A stretch of DNA of 64,000 nt from assembly GCF_034006445.1 (NCBI RefSeq), contig NZ_JAVESS010000002.1, forward strand, positions 372,001 through 436,000, read 5' to 3'. The notes beneath the pieces are model-generated. The model had not been told where the DNA came from. It made no database searches and saw nothing but the letters and a program-made list of their open reading frames with translations. The DNA comes from Desulfovibrio sp. (lineage in GTDB: Bacteria; Desulfobacterota; Desulfovibrionia; Desulfovibrionales; Desulfovibrionaceae). Numbering within the stretch: position 1 is the first letter of the stretch; every line of letters begins with the position of its first letter. The position numbers and the translations under genes were made by a program. Below, in pieces: positions 19,712-29,892 of the stretch.

Positions 19712-20856
19712 CGAAACGCCTCCTCCAGAATAACCTCAAGGCTAAAGCGGGCAGACGAATCCAGCTTCAAAAGGCTGTGCCCGGTGCCTTTGTGGGGCAT
19801 CAGCATTTTGGCGACTACCAGCCGTGCCATACGGCGTGCCCAGTTATCGCAAAGCCCGCATAGCGACGGGTCCAGCAATCCCCGGATTTCCAGCGGCCGT
19901 ACATGGGGCGAGACGCGGGCGTGACGCGGCGGGTCCAGGTGGGGCAAAAGCTCATCTTCCGGCAGAAGATGCTCATGCTGCACCAGCAGTTCCTGGGCCT
20001 CTACCGCCATATCCAGCACGGCACGGCCAATGGCCGCAACAAGCTTTTCTTCCCGCTCTCTTTCCCTCAAGGTAATTGTGCTTTCATCCGGTTCCGCCCT
20101 CAGCACTTCTTCACGAAATGCGGCATATGTCTGGACAGCTTCCCTGAAGGGACCGGGGACATGCACATCAAGCGGCAGGCCTTTATGATAGAGCGCGAAG
20201 GCATCACGGGTGGACGCCGACGCCCCTGGGGCCGACACCATGAGGGGACGTTGCATGGAGCGCACCAGACTGCCGACGTTTTGCGGGTTGGATCCGCCAA
20301 TACCGAACTGGGCCTGGCGCAGCTTTCGCCTTGCCCCTTCCGATTCTTCCGTTGCTGCCTCGTTATGACGCGGCACAAGACCCTGCTCACTGTCAAAAAA
20401 CAGCGGGCAAATGCTGCTTGCCGTTATTGGCGTCATACTCACATAGCCGCCCGGCGCGTCTTTTTTGGGAATAAGCAACTGGCGCAGACGGTGATCCACA
20501 AAGTCCGTGCCAATACTGTAGCCGGACGCATTGGCAGCCGCGATGCCTTCAATGATTGCCTTTTTTTCGTCAGCCCCCGCGTCTTTCGCTTTTGGCGCTT
20601 CAGCGAGAACCCAGTTGATCTGCTTGACGATGCCCGCCTTGGCTGCCCCGCCTTCCGCATAGTCCAACGGGAAGGAAAGACCACTCCCCAGAAGGGTACG
20701 CAACGAAATATAGGGCAAGTCCAGCGCGGCATCAGGCCCGAGGCGTATGCCCACAAGGCTTGCGTTAGAATTGACTGTCTTTGAATTAAAATGGACAAGA
20801 CGCTCCGTTTCCTCTCGGTATTTCTGGGGAGGGTATGGTTTCCATTCTTCGCTCAT
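19708..20856 (-). CDS. cas8f: Cascade large subunit Cas8f (Csy1)
   Basis: The 382-residue subunit recognises the PAM (GG/CC in the I-F class) in target DNA and recruits Cas2-3. Recognition rests on length, position between cas2-3 and csy2, and family-like segments: YVSMTPITASSICPLFF, the RRKLRQAQFGIGGSNPQNVGSL stretch, and CGLCDNWARRMARLVVAKM near the C-terminus. The start has GGAGCGCC upstream. It is 33 bp after cas2-3. Confidence 0.93.
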   Translation of the reverse strand: MSEEWKPYPPQKYREETERLVHFNSKTVNSNASLVGIRLGPDAALDLPYISLRTLLGSGLSFPLDYAEGGAAKAGIVKQINWVLAEAPKAKDAGADEKKAIIEGIAAANASGYSIGTDFVDHRLRQLLIPKKDAPGGYVSMTPITASSICPLFFDSEQGLVPRHNEAATEESEGARRKLRQAQFGIGGSNPQNVGSLVRSMQRPLMVSAPGASASTRDAFALYHKGLPLDVHVPGPFREAVQTYAAFREEVLRAEPDESTITLREREREEKLVAAIGRAVLDMAVEAQELLVQHEHLLPEDELLPHLDPPRHARVSPHVRPLEIRGLLDPSLCGLCDNWARRMARLVVAKMLMPHKGTGHSLLKLDSSARFSLEVILEEAFR

Positions 20857-20889
20857 GGCGCTCCTTTCCGTCCGCTACTGCGGCTGGTT

Positions 20890-23800
20890 TCAAGTTATTC
20901 GCCGTATGCCAAAACCCAGATCATACATAAAACTGTCATTATTATATGAGGTCAGCTCGGCTTGCAGGCCTTCTTCCGGCCATATGCCCGCCTCATGACA
21001 CAAGCGTTCCATTTCCGGCGGGCTGAGCGCCAGCCAGGCATTGGGCATAGCCTTTTCTTTGCGCATTTCATGCTCGTTACATACCCAGCTTGCGCCGTGA
21101 GAATCCTCATCCCAACGGAAATACAGCGCATTTTCACCCTCGACCCGCATTAGCCAAAGCTGCTTGCGGCCAGATATGCTACGCAGAGGCGTTTGCTCAT
21201 AGGGCGTGGCCGACATGCGAAAGGCATCTATGGGACTACGGCTGAACAGCCCCTCACTTCCATCGCTGTCTGCGCCAAAAAACCGCGTAACCCTCGTGGC
21301 GATGGCCCTGTCGTCAGCAACGGCAAAGGCACTTCCTCCGCCAAGCCGCAGCCCGGCATCAATGGTGAGCGCCTCCGCCTGCCAGGGCAGCAGCTGGGCA
21401 AGGTCATGCCCCTTGTATAGCCTCACCTGACCTTTGCCCTCGTATCCAGGAAAAATAAAAGCACGAGTATCTTTCGAGCCCTGTTCGCAATTTTTACAAT
21501 GACGCAAATTGTGTCTGAGTATGGCGATATTGTGTGCGTTGTCGCGGGAAACAAGACGGTGCCTGTTGACACGTCCTGCAACCTGAACAATGGATTGCGC
21601 GCTGGAAGGCTCAATGACAGCCCAGTCAAAGTCGTGATCCCTGCCCACCTCTTCCACGGGCGTGGCCACAACAATAAAAGGCACTTGCGGCTGCGTGGCG
21701 CGGGCCACAAGCACCCGTATTTCCTTGTCTGCGAGGATATGGGCATTCCCTCTTTTGCGGGTCAGCAGATGATCGAGGCGGCGCTCTTTATGAAACCGGC
21801 TGATGCGCCAGTCGCCAGAGTGATAGCAAGCCACATGGGCATGGGGCAGCGCCTGGGCCAGGCTGCGCGCCGTGGCAACAGCGCCGTTGATGTTCGCCAC
21901 ACGTACAAGACCGAAAGAAATCCGCCTGCCCGGCGAAAATTCCCAGGCGTTTTCAGCGTGCAGGCGCTGCACTGCTTCCAGCACCGCATTCTGAAATCCC
22001 TGTATGGAGGGCTCCACCGGCTGCAAAAAAGCCCGTCGCATGCAGGGCATGCGTTGCAAATGGGACGTCATATCCTGCATGCGTTTGGCATACCATTCTG
22101 AAAATGCAGCGCTTTTGTTGTCAGAAACCAGCACTTCCGGCGCGAGACTGTCATCAATGACGGCAATGCCCGAACGCGCAGGGGCCGCGTCTGGCTCCTG
22201 CATCAATGCGCGCCGGAGCTTCTGGCCGGAAATCCAGGCGGCATGGACGGCGTCAGCCGTGGCCTGAGAAAGTGTGGCCGAAGAACAGATGATATTGCGC
22301 CCGAAAAAAGCGCTCAGTTGCACCAGCCGCAAGACAGCCACAAGGGCTTCCGGCTCATAGCCGTCGACCTCGTCCAGCACCAGATCGGCTGTCATGAGGC
22401 GCAGCAGGGCTTTGACGTGATGCCCCTGACGGTCAGGACGGCCGGCGGCATCCAGAAAATCAATGGTAGATACCAGCAAGGGCGAACCGACGATCACCTT
22501 TTCACGCGCCGTGCGCCAGAAGGGTTCCATCCATGCGGGCAATGGGCCGGAATCGCCGCTGCAGAGGATCTCGGATTCGACCACGTCTCTGTCGTCAACG
22601 GTTTCTGTTCGACTGGCCCAGTCAAAAAGCCTTTGGGTGACGCCATCGCCGATGACCGTGGCCATGTCGGCGGGCAAAATGCCAAGGTCAGATTGCAGGG
22701 AGTGCCCTGTCTGCAAGGTCAGGCTGCGTAAATTGAGCGCAATGGAGCAACGCGGCGCGGCATCACGCGAAAGAATGCAGGCCGCGCGCAGGTTCATTCT
22801 TGTCTTGCCGCTGCCCGTACCAGCCATATTGAACACAAGGCAGGGCGTGTCGGGGTTATCCTGCCGCCAGCGGGCCAGGGCATCGGCAGCGAGGTTTTGC
22901 CAGTGATAACGCGAGGCTTCGTCCGCCGGTTCCACAATGGACGCCACTGAAGCCTCTTGCAGCCCTTCAAGCGGGCCCGCCGTGCTCTGCGACAGTTGGC
23001 CCATGCGCCATGCGGCGTTGGCAGCCACATGGGCCACTTCGGTCAAATGCCAGTGCAATGGCTGGTTAAGGACACGTTTGTTTTCGACAAACCGGGTATT
23101 GGCGGCGCTTGTGCCGTCATCAGGAGGGGTGGGATAGGCTCTGGCCGAAACGGTGTGATCAGCAAAAATGAGCGCGGCCCTGGCCAGGATGAGGCATGCC
23201 CACCAGAATTCCGTATGCTCCCGGCCCTGCAGCGCCTCGGTCAGCGCGCTCAATTTTGATTCAAGCCGCTGAAAATTTTTGCATATGTCTTCGGGCAGGG
23301 GCGCGTGGGGCTGGCAGTAGTCTTGAGGAACATTCTTTGAACGGACATGGGAAGCCGCCACCGAAGGAACCCTTCCGCCATCTTCACCGCCAGAAAAAAG
23401 CAGATGATGGCTTGCCACAAGAAAATCCACGGCTTCCAAAGCGGTGGCCGGGGCGTGGAACGCCCTTGAACCTGGGTCTGTTGGACGTTTAATAACTTCG
23501 TCAAGCGCCTTATCGTCATGCAAAACCCGCCATGCCTCTTGCCAGCTTACACCTTGCCGTAAAGCGCGCAGCAGGCAGACACTTATCCACTCATGGCGCA
23601 CGTCATCGCACAGCATTTTGCGATCGCGCAACTTTTTCTGAAAATATATTGAATACTTACCAAGGTCATGAACAAGGGCGGCAGCCTGCGCCAACAGGCA
23701 GACACAGCGAAGCCAGAGCGGAATTTCTGCCGCGCGCCTGGCCAAGCGCCGCGATGTTCGCACGGCAACAGCGCCATCGGCAGAAAACCTGCCCCGCGCG

Positions 23801-24030
23801 CCCACAATCCACAGTAAACGCATACGGCGGCGGCCGTCATTTTGATAACAGGCCACCGCCGTATTGCGGGTTGCACTTTTGCGAAGAGCCGCATGAAGTT
23901 CTGCCAACCCTTCACGGGTTATGGGCGTTATCCATGTGCGAATACCGGCTCTTGGCGCGTAGCTGTCTAAAATTCTTTGCGTTCTTGAAACTGATTTCCT
24001 GGTGCATTCAGAAATAAGAACAACATGCAT
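20890..24030 (-). CDS. cas2-3: Cas2-Cas3 fusion nuclease-helicase (type I-F)
   Basis: The 1046-residue fusion unites adaptation and interference. Residues 1-90 form a Cas2-like domain (VVLISECTRKSVSRTQRILDS). A linker leads to an HD nuclease (HDLGK at 121-125; HEW at about 147; SHH at about 207). An SF2 helicase follows, with Walker A GTGSGKT (404-410), DEVD box (553-556), SATLS (about 585) and motif VI-like QVAGRVNRHR. With Cas1 it integrates spacers; with the Csy complex it degrades the target. It is the first gene of the operon. All motifs are intact, so the system appears able to interfere. Confidence 0.97.
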   Translation of the reverse strand: MHVVLISECTRKSVSRTQRILDSYAPRAGIRTWITPITREGLAELHAALRKSATRNTAVACYQNDGRRRMRLLWIVGARGRFSADGAVAVRTSRRLARRAAEIPLWLRCVCLLAQAAALVHDLGKYSIYFQKKLRDRKMLCDDVRHEWISVCLLRALRQGVSWQEAWRVLHDDKALDEVIKRPTDPGSRAFHAPATALEAVDFLVASHHLLFSGGEDGGRVPSVAASHVRSKNVPQDYCQPHAPLPEDICKNFQRLESKLSALTEALQGREHTEFWWACLILARAALIFADHTVSARAYPTPPDDGTSAANTRFVENKRVLNQPLHWHLTEVAHVAANAAWRMGQLSQSTAGPLEGLQEASVASIVEPADEASRYHWQNLAADALARWRQDNPDTPCLVFNMAGTGSGKTRMNLRAACILSRDAAPRCSIALNLRSLTLQTGHSLQSDLGILPADMATVIGDGVTQRLFDWASRTETVDDRDVVESEILCSGDSGPLPAWMEPFWRTAREKVIVGSPLLVSTIDFLDAAGRPDRQGHHVKALLRLMTADLVLDEVDGYEPEALVAVLRLVQLSAFFGRNIICSSATLSQATADAVHAAWISGQKLRRALMQEPDAAPARSGIAVIDDSLAPEVLVSDNKSAAFSEWYAKRMQDMTSHLQRMPCMRRAFLQPVEPSIQGFQNAVLEAVQRLHAENAWEFSPGRRISFGLVRVANINGAVATARSLAQALPHAHVACYHSGDWRISRFHKERRLDHLLTRKRGNAHILADKEIRVLVARATQPQVPFIVVATPVEEVGRDHDFDWAVIEPSSAQSIVQVAGRVNRHRLVSRDNAHNIAILRHNLRHCKNCEQGSKDTRAFIFPGYEGKGQVRLYKGHDLAQLLPWQAEALTIDAGLRLGGGSAFAVADDRAIATRVTRFFGADSDGSEGLFSRSPIDAFRMSATPYEQTPLRSISGRKQLWLMRVEGENALYFRWDEDSHGASWVCNEHEMRKEKAMPNAWLALSPPEMERLCHEAGIWPEEGLQAELTSYNNDSFMYDLGFGIRRIT

Positions 24031-24664
24031 CTCTCGCTTACCTCAGTTTCAATTTGAAGCGGTCGGGGCGATACAATAGATACAACGATATTTCTTCATG
24101 TATTATGGGCTAAATGAATCCAGGTCAAACCTTATTACTGTTTTGTTGTTCAGCAATCCCCGGACAACAAAATATAAATTTTAAAATACGCCTTATAGTA
24201 CAGTTATTTACTGTGTTACTGCACAGAATTTTTTTCCGTTTTGCCCCAAAAAAGGCAGGGCAGGTTTTGTACATAACCGGGCAATACTCCGCGACAAATT
24301 TTGTCTATAATCATTTAATATGCTGGCATATTTAGAAAATAAAATAACTAGCATAAATATATATAAAAAACTTAGAGCAAATTATGCATGAAACGCAGTG
24401 CAAATAAAAAAAATATACATTTGCCATAGATATAACAATACCCGACAACTACAATATATTTATATTCAAAAGTACGTTTACCAACTCAATACCCACCCTT
24501 ATCAACGCATAAGGCCTATTGTATCATTTTATATACAGTAACACCTGTCCTTATGGATATTTTTTCATGGCTGGTGTACGGTGACGGACTTTTTGTTTCA
24601 GGTTCTGCCCGCGCAGCACTGTTCAGAGTCCATCCACACTGTTCCCTCCATAAGGAGACTGTTC
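24031..24664. other. AT-rich divergent intergenic region
   Basis: These 634 bp separate cas2-3 (leftward) from a formate channel (rightward). It is much more AT-rich than its surroundings. A GACAAATTTTGTC palindrome (24293-24305) directly precedes a TATAAT hexamer (24306-24311). I see no gene and no sigma-54 promoter. It should hold the cas operon promoter and the channel promoter, and part of it may be acquired DNA. Confidence 0.6.
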
Positions 24665-25552
24665 ATGACCGGAGCGTCTTTTGAAGCGCTGAATCCTCGC
24701 CAGATGTACGGCAAGGTTGTGGAAACCATGATAATCAAGGCCACACGGCCGCCCCGCCAGGCTTTTTTGCTTTCCGTGATGGCGGGTCTGTTTATAGGAT
24801 TGGGCTTTGTTTACTGCGCTGTGGCCAATGTGACAGGGGCAGGCAAGATCGTTGGCGGGCTTGTGTTCAGCCTTGGCCTCATGCTTGTGGTGGTGCTGGG
24901 CGGCGATCTTTTCACCTCGACCACCATGACGCTTGTGCCCCGCGCGAGTAACAGGATTAGTTGGGGGCAGATGCTCGCAAACTGGGGCATCGTTTATGCC
25001 GGAAATTTCGTCGGCGCCATTGCGCTGGTAGCCCTTATCCTTCTCAGCGGGCACCCCTGGAACGACGGCGGCAGCATTGCCCTTTATTACATCAAGACAA
25101 CCGAATACAAGCTGACCCACAGCTTTATCGAGGCCCTGTTTTTGGGCGTCATGTGCAACCTTATGGTCTGCCTTGGCGTGTGGATGGGGTATTCCGGCCG
25201 CTCGCTCTTTGACAAGATGGCAGCCTGCCTTTTTCCTGTGGGCCTGTTCATTGCCTGCGGATTCGAACACAGCATCGCAAACATGTTCATGATCCCCATG
25301 GGCATACTGTGCAGCGGTATGATGCCGCCCGAAGTAGCGGCCAAGCTGGCCGATCCTGTTCACACGCTCTCGCTGCTCACCTGGGAAAACTTTGTGCTGA
25401 AAAATCTCATCCCGGTAACACTGGGCAATATCCTTGGCGGCGGCGTGCTTGTGGGCCTGTTCCATTGGCTTGTGTTCGCAGATGAAAATACCAGGGAAGC
25501 CCGCGCCACAAGCGACGCTCACGAAAGCCTGAAAGAGAAGCATGCCGGATAA
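24665..25552 (+). CDS. formate/nitrite transporter family channel, copy 1
   Basis: The 295-residue membrane protein has six helices, in the FocA/FdhC (FNT) family of pentameric formate channels. Typical segments are MAGLFIGLGFVYCAVAN in helix 1, DLFTSTTMTL in the slide region, and GVMCNLMVCLGVWM and GFEHSIANMFMIP with the conserved pore His. It is a close paralogue of the channel at 50496. AAGGAG lies 9 bases before ATG 24665; the upstream in-frame ATG lacks one. A GC hairpin (25577-25594) follows the stop. Unlike the second copy it has no visible sigma-54 promoter, so its control probably differs. Confidence 0.92.
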   Translation: MTGASFEALNPRQMYGKVVETMIIKATRPPRQAFLLSVMAGLFIGLGFVYCAVANVTGAGKIVGGLVFSLGLMLVVVLGGDLFTSTTMTLVPRASNRISWGQMLANWGIVYAGNFVGAIALVALILLSGHPWNDGGSIALYYIKTTEYKLTHSFIEALFLGVMCNLMVCLGVWMGYSGRSLFDKMAACLFPVGLFIACGFEHSIANMFMIPMGILCSGMMPPEVAAKLADPVHTLSLLTWENFVLKNLIPVTLGNILGGGVLVGLFHWLVFADENTREARATSDAHESLKEKHAG

Positions 25553-26236
25553 TGGCGTGCTGTCATGTGGAGGATGGCCGCCCGCAGGGGCGGCTGCCCT
25601 TCGGCCACACCAGGTTGAACCGCACTTTTTTGCCCTGCTAAATTCTTTGAAAGGCTTGGAAACGTCGGCGGTGGCGCGTGAAAGCCCTGCTCCCTGCCAC
25701 ATGCCTGCATCTGCGCGCACGTGGATTCATGCCATCGTCGAATGAGGCTTTCTTCCGTCGCGACAGTAAGGATTCCTGGTTGCGATATCGGCAGGCACAG
25801 TGTATGTTGCCAAAAGCTCTATGGCGCTCCACGCAAAAACGTTCAGCGCATGAAGCGGCGTGCTGTCTTTCGCATAGAATACCGCACAGTGCGCCGCTGC
25901 TCCCCCCTCCGCAGGACAGCCCCCCCCAACAGTTCAAATCGCTCTGCGGGCACCGCTCAAGCTTTGTTTACGCCTTTGCGGCAGACGCCTGCCAGCACGG
26001 TCGTCAAGCACATTCACAATGAATGCCCCAACCGACGGCATACACGTATTACTCTTCTTCACTGCACAGGAACGCTTGCATATTTTTCAAAAAAACGTAC
26101 TCTCCAACAAGCAGACTGGTATGCCTGCCGCAAATGCGCGCCACACGGTGCTGCTGCGGCAAATTCCTTTTGGGATTACGGCATGCTGCTGAAATTTTTC
26201 GCGGTGGTGAACCCGCCCCGCAGCCAAAGGACTTTC
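25553..26236. other. long untranslated region before the RNase E/G gene
   Basis: It starts with a GCCGCCC-GCAG-GGGCGGC hairpin at 25577-25594, probably terminating the formate channel mRNA. The rest has open frames on both strands but none with a good ribosome binding site or recognisable product. A long 5-prime leader would fit the autoregulation known for rne in enterobacteria; that is inference. Confidence 0.4.
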
Positions 26237-29197
26237 ATGACCAAAGACCAAGAAACCCCAGTGACAGAGACCCAAAATTCAGGCGAACCGAGCCCGAAGC
26301 CTTCCAAACCCAAGACCCGCGCCTCTGCCCGCGGAAAGACGGCTACTGCCCCTGGAACAGTCGCCAAAACGGCAGAAAAAACCGCGCCCCCTTCCCCCGC
26401 TTCCAAGACTTCTCCCAAGGCTTCTCCTTCCTCCGCCAGCGCGGATTCCGCGCCAAAAGCCGCCAGGCCCAAGACTGCCAGAAACACGACGGGCAAATCC
26501 GCCTCGGCCAAAAAAAGCTCCGGCACGGCAGACGCCCCCAAGGCTGGCACGCCTGACAACGCGCCCGCAAAATCTGGCACTGCGCCTGCGGTAAAGGCTG
26601 CATCTGAAAAGACAGCCCGGCCTGCCGCGACCACGGCGCAGACGCCTGCGGAAAAGAGTGTGGAAAAAGCGCCAGCCGCCACTGCTGCTGCCGCTCCCTC
26701 CACGCCCAGCGGCGACAAAAAGTCCGCCGCAAAATCCAGAACCGCCCGAGGCAGGCAGACAGCTGCCAGGACTGGCAAGGACGACGTTACCGCTGCCAAG
26801 GCAGAGGGCAAGGCCGCTCCAGCGACAGCCACGGCTAAAGACATGTCTGCCAACGAAAAAGGCACTGCCAGAAGCAGGGGCACAAAAACTGGAGCAGCCA
26901 GGGGCACGGCCCGATCGCATGCTGGCAAAAGCACGGCCGCCAAGCCGGATGCCGCCACAAGCGCCGCTGGCAAGCCTGCCGACGCCGCTCCGGGCGCGGG
27001 TGCGACATCTGAAGCCAGACCCAACGCAAAACCTGACGCAAAACCGGCCACCGCTGCCGGGGCCCGCCCTTCGGCCAGGGCCCGCGCCGCTGCGCCCCGC
27101 ACAAAAACGTCGGCCCAGAGTCCTGCTCCAAAGGCCGCCGCACAGCCTGAAAAGAAAAATCTTCCGTCCTCCACCGCCGCTCCTCAGGCCAGGCCTGCCC
27201 CGGCCAGAACAGAAGCCGGTCAGCGCCAGCCGCAGACCGCGCACACTGGCAAACCCGCTGCCGAGGTCAAGGACGCCACGGTTTCCGTCACTGCGACGGT
27301 AACATCCACAGAAGTGCTGGCACTGGCTTCCGGCGAAAAGCTGGCCATTGCCAGCCGCGAATCGCTTGCCATTACGGCCTCCGAAACCCTGGCGCTGGAA
27401 GCTGTCACCGACACCCAGGATACTGAAGGACGCCCTGAAGGCTCCGATGACGCGCCGCGCCGCAAGAACAGGCGTGGACGCCGCGGGGGACGTGGCCGCA
27501 ACCGCAGAAAAGAGCAGAATGGCGATAATGGCGAGATGCAGGCAAGCGATGGACTTGCTGCCGACGAGGTTTTTGACGACGCCCCGCAAAATGGTCAGAG
27601 CCAGGCCCTTGCCGAAACGGGCCAGGCCAGCGCCGCCACGCCTGCCGCCAGCCCTGACAAGAAAACCCCCGAACCGGCCAAGACTGCCAACAACCAGAAA
27701 TCTGCTCCGGCAGCGCCTACGGCCAAGGGTAAGGGAAAATCCGAATCAAGCTCCGGCAGACGCCGCATGTTCATCAGCGTTTTGCCAGGCGAGCAGGTTG
27801 AGGTGGCCCTGACCGAAGACGGACAGTTGCTTGAATATTACCTGGACATGCTGCATCAGCGCAAAATCAAGGGCAATATTTACAAGGGCGTCATCCACAA
27901 CATAGACACCAATCTTCAGGCCGCTTTTGTGAGCTACGGCGCAGGCAAAAACGGCTTCCTGCAGATTGACGAAATCCATCCCGAATACTGGCTGACGCAT
28001 CACGAGCCAGCCAAGGGCAAAAAATTTCCGCCCATCCAGAAAGTTCTCAAGGCCGGACAGGAAGTGCTTGTTCAGGTTGTGAAGGAGCCTACGGGCAGCA
28101 AGGGCGCGTTTTTGACCACGTGGCTCTCGCTGGCCGGACGTTTTCTTGTGCTCACCCCCGGACAGGAACAGATCGGCGTTTCGCGCAAAGTGGACGATGA
28201 TGAAGAACGGAGCCGCCTGCGCGAAATGATGAACGGCATTGACCCCGGCCCGGGGCTGGGAGTCATCGTGCGGACGGTCAGCGCGGGAACCACCAAAACG
28301 ACCCTCAAGACCGACCTGCAATATCTGAAGCGCGTCTGGCGCGACATTCGCAAAAAAGCCACCGAGGTCACGGCCCCTGCCCTTATCTATCAGGAGCCAG
28401 GCCTGTCGGAACGCGCCGTTCGCGACTATCTGACAGAAGACGTGGGCGAAATATGGGTGGACAACGAGGATGTGGCCCAGAGCATCCGCGAAACCGTCAA
28501 CCTGCTCTTCCCCCGCAAGAGTGATCTCGTGCGGCTGCACAATGACGTGCGCACCTCCATGTGGGAACGGTTCAACCTGCGCCGCCAGCTTGACCAGATT
28601 TATACCCGCGAAGTGCTGCTGCCCTCTGGCGGCCGGCTGGTCTTTGACCAGACCGAAGCCCTCATGGCCATTGACATCAACTCTGGCAAAATATCCGGCA
28701 AGGGCAACTTCGAGGCCATGGCCCATAAAACCAATATGGAAGCCGCCGAAGCCATTGCCCGTCACCTCAAGCTGCGCGACATTGGCGGACAGGTGGTCAT
28801 CGACTTCATTGAAATGCGTGATAAAAAGCACGTCATTGAAGTGGAAAAAACCCTGCGCAACATCATGAAAAATGACCGCGCGCGGCATGATGTGGGGCGC
28901 ATGAGCTCTTTTGGCCTTCTCGAACTCGTGCGTCAGCGTACCGGATCATCGGCCCTGGCCATCACCATGGAACCCTGCCCCTCCTGCGGCGGCACGGGCC
29001 AGCGCCGCAACATCGAGTGGCAGGCCCTCCAGGCCCTGCGGGAAATGCACCGCATGCTGCGCGCTGAAAACAAAGAAAAGTGCGTCTATAACGCCTCGCC
29101 CGAGCTGGCTCTGTATCTGCTCAACCACAAGCGCGACAGTCTGCGTGAAATGGAACAAAGCTACAGCAAATGTCTGGAAATATCCGTTCGTCCGTAA
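26237..29197 (+). CDS. RNase E/G family endoribonuclease with long disordered N-terminal arm
   Basis: The product has 986 residues. Residues 1 to about 505 are Ala/Pro/Lys/Thr-rich low complexity with an Arg-rich patch (RRKNRRGRRGGRGRNRRK, about 410-427), probably RNA binding. The catalytic part starts at RRRMFISVLPGEQVEVAL. It carries an S1-like domain (GNIYKGVIHNIDTNLQAAFV), the DNase I-like metal site (ALMAIDINSGK and GGQVVIDFIEM) and the zinc-link-like EPCPSCGGTG. It processes rRNA and turns over mRNA. AAAGGAC precedes ATG 26237. The enterobacterial E-type scaffold arm is C-terminal, whereas here the arm is N-terminal. Confidence 0.9.
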   Translation: MTKDQETPVTETQNSGEPSPKPSKPKTRASARGKTATAPGTVAKTAEKTAPPSPASKTSPKASPSSASADSAPKAARPKTARNTTGKSASAKKSSGTADAPKAGTPDNAPAKSGTAPAVKAASEKTARPAATTAQTPAEKSVEKAPAATAAAAPSTPSGDKKSAAKSRTARGRQTAARTGKDDVTAAKAEGKAAPATATAKDMSANEKGTARSRGTKTGAARGTARSHAGKSTAAKPDAATSAAGKPADAAPGAGATSEARPNAKPDAKPATAAGARPSARARAAAPRTKTSAQSPAPKAAAQPEKKNLPSSTAAPQARPAPARTEAGQRQPQTAHTGKPAAEVKDATVSVTATVTSTEVLALASGEKLAIASRESLAITASETLALEAVTDTQDTEGRPEGSDDAPRRKNRRGRRGGRGRNRRKEQNGDNGEMQASDGLAADEVFDDAPQNGQSQALAETGQASAATPAASPDKKTPEPAKTANNQKSAPAAPTAKGKGKSESSSGRRRMFISVLPGEQVEVALTEDGQLLEYYLDMLHQRKIKGNIYKGVIHNIDTNLQAAFVSYGAGKNGFLQIDEIHPEYWLTHHEPAKGKKFPPIQKVLKAGQEVLVQVVKEPTGSKGAFLTTWLSLAGRFLVLTPGQEQIGVSRKVDDDEERSRLREMMNGIDPGPGLGVIVRTVSAGTTKTTLKTDLQYLKRVWRDIRKKATEVTAPALIYQEPGLSERAVRDYLTEDVGEIWVDNEDVAQSIRETVNLLFPRKSDLVRLHNDVRTSMWERFNLRRQLDQIYTREVLLPSGGRLVFDQTEALMAIDINSGKISGKGNFEAMAHKTNMEAAEAIARHLKLRDIGGQVVIDFIEMRDKKHVIEVEKTLRNIMKNDRARHDVGRMSSFGLLELVRQRTGSSALAITMEPCPSCGGTGQRRNIEWQALQALREMHRMLRAENKEKCVYNASPELALYLLNHKRDSLREMEQSYSKCLEISVRP

Positions 29198-29892
29198 TGG
29201 GCGGGCAAGGCACAGCCTCCGGGAAGCCCGGCTTCCCGGAGGCTGCCGCAGCCATATCCGCAAATCCAGTGCCCACTGACCTCTCCGGCCCGCAATCCTC
29301 CCCCGCCGCTACGCCCCGTGCGCGCAACCTGCTGCTGCACGTCTGCTGTGGCCCTTGCGCCGTCATGCCCATCACGCGGCTGCTGGATGAGGGTTTTGCA
29401 GTCACAGCCTGGTATATGAACCCCAACATACACCCGCTCTCCGAATATCTGCGCCGGAGGGACGCTGCGGGCGAATGCGCCGAAAGGATGGGCATTCCCA
29501 TTCTTTATGACGATGCCAGCTGGAACGTCACCACATGGTTGCGGGCAGTGGCGGGCCGCGATGTCGCGCCCCAACGCTGCGCATACTGTTGCTCAAGCCG
29601 CATTGAGGCTGCCTTTGCCGCCGCCAGCCAGCTTGGCTTCGCCTTTGTGAGCAGCAGCCTGTTGTATTCACGCTATCAACCCCACGATGTCATCAGGCAG
29701 ACAGGGGAACGCCTGTCCAGCCCGGACGGCGTGGGCCCCGACTTCGTGTACAGGGATTTTCGTGAAGACTGGCAGGAAGGCATCGACAGATCAAAGTCGA
29801 TGGAACTGTACCGCCAGCCCTACTGTGGCTGTATTTATAGCGAAGCCGAGCGCTATGAAAAAAAGCTGGCACGCCTGATTTTAGCCCGATAA
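29170..29892 (+). CDS. queH: epoxyqueuosine reductase QueH
   Basis: QueH performs the last step of queuosine tRNA modification, reducing epoxyqueuosine, in organisms lacking QueG. The product shows the cluster and metal ligands of the family: HVCCGPCA, QRCAYCCSSRI and QPYCGCIYSE, plus SSLLYSRYQPHD and DFREDW. The start is uncertain. ATG 29170 and ATG 29197 both overlap or abut the RNase stop, and GTG 29269 lies just before the conserved domain (ARNLLLHVCCGPC). A perfect 13-bp hairpin (29215-29243) falls inside the first two choices, favouring the downstream start. Confidence 0.85.
   Translation: MSGNIRSSVMGGQGTASGKPGFPEAAAAISANPVPTDLSGPQSSPAATPRARNLLLHVCCGPCAVMPITRLLDEGFAVTAWYMNPNIHPLSEYLRRRDAAGECAERMGIPILYDDASWNVTTWLRAVAGRDVAPQRCAYCCSSRIEAAFAAASQLGFAFVSSSLLYSRYQPHDVIRQTGERLSSPDGVGPDFVYRDFREDWQEGIDRSKSMELYRQPYCGCIYSEAERYEKKLARLILAR

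Noticed and set aside
24541..24664. Sigma-54 promoter for the first formate channel
   Set aside because: ATGGCTGGTGTACGG lacks the GC element at the required spacing.
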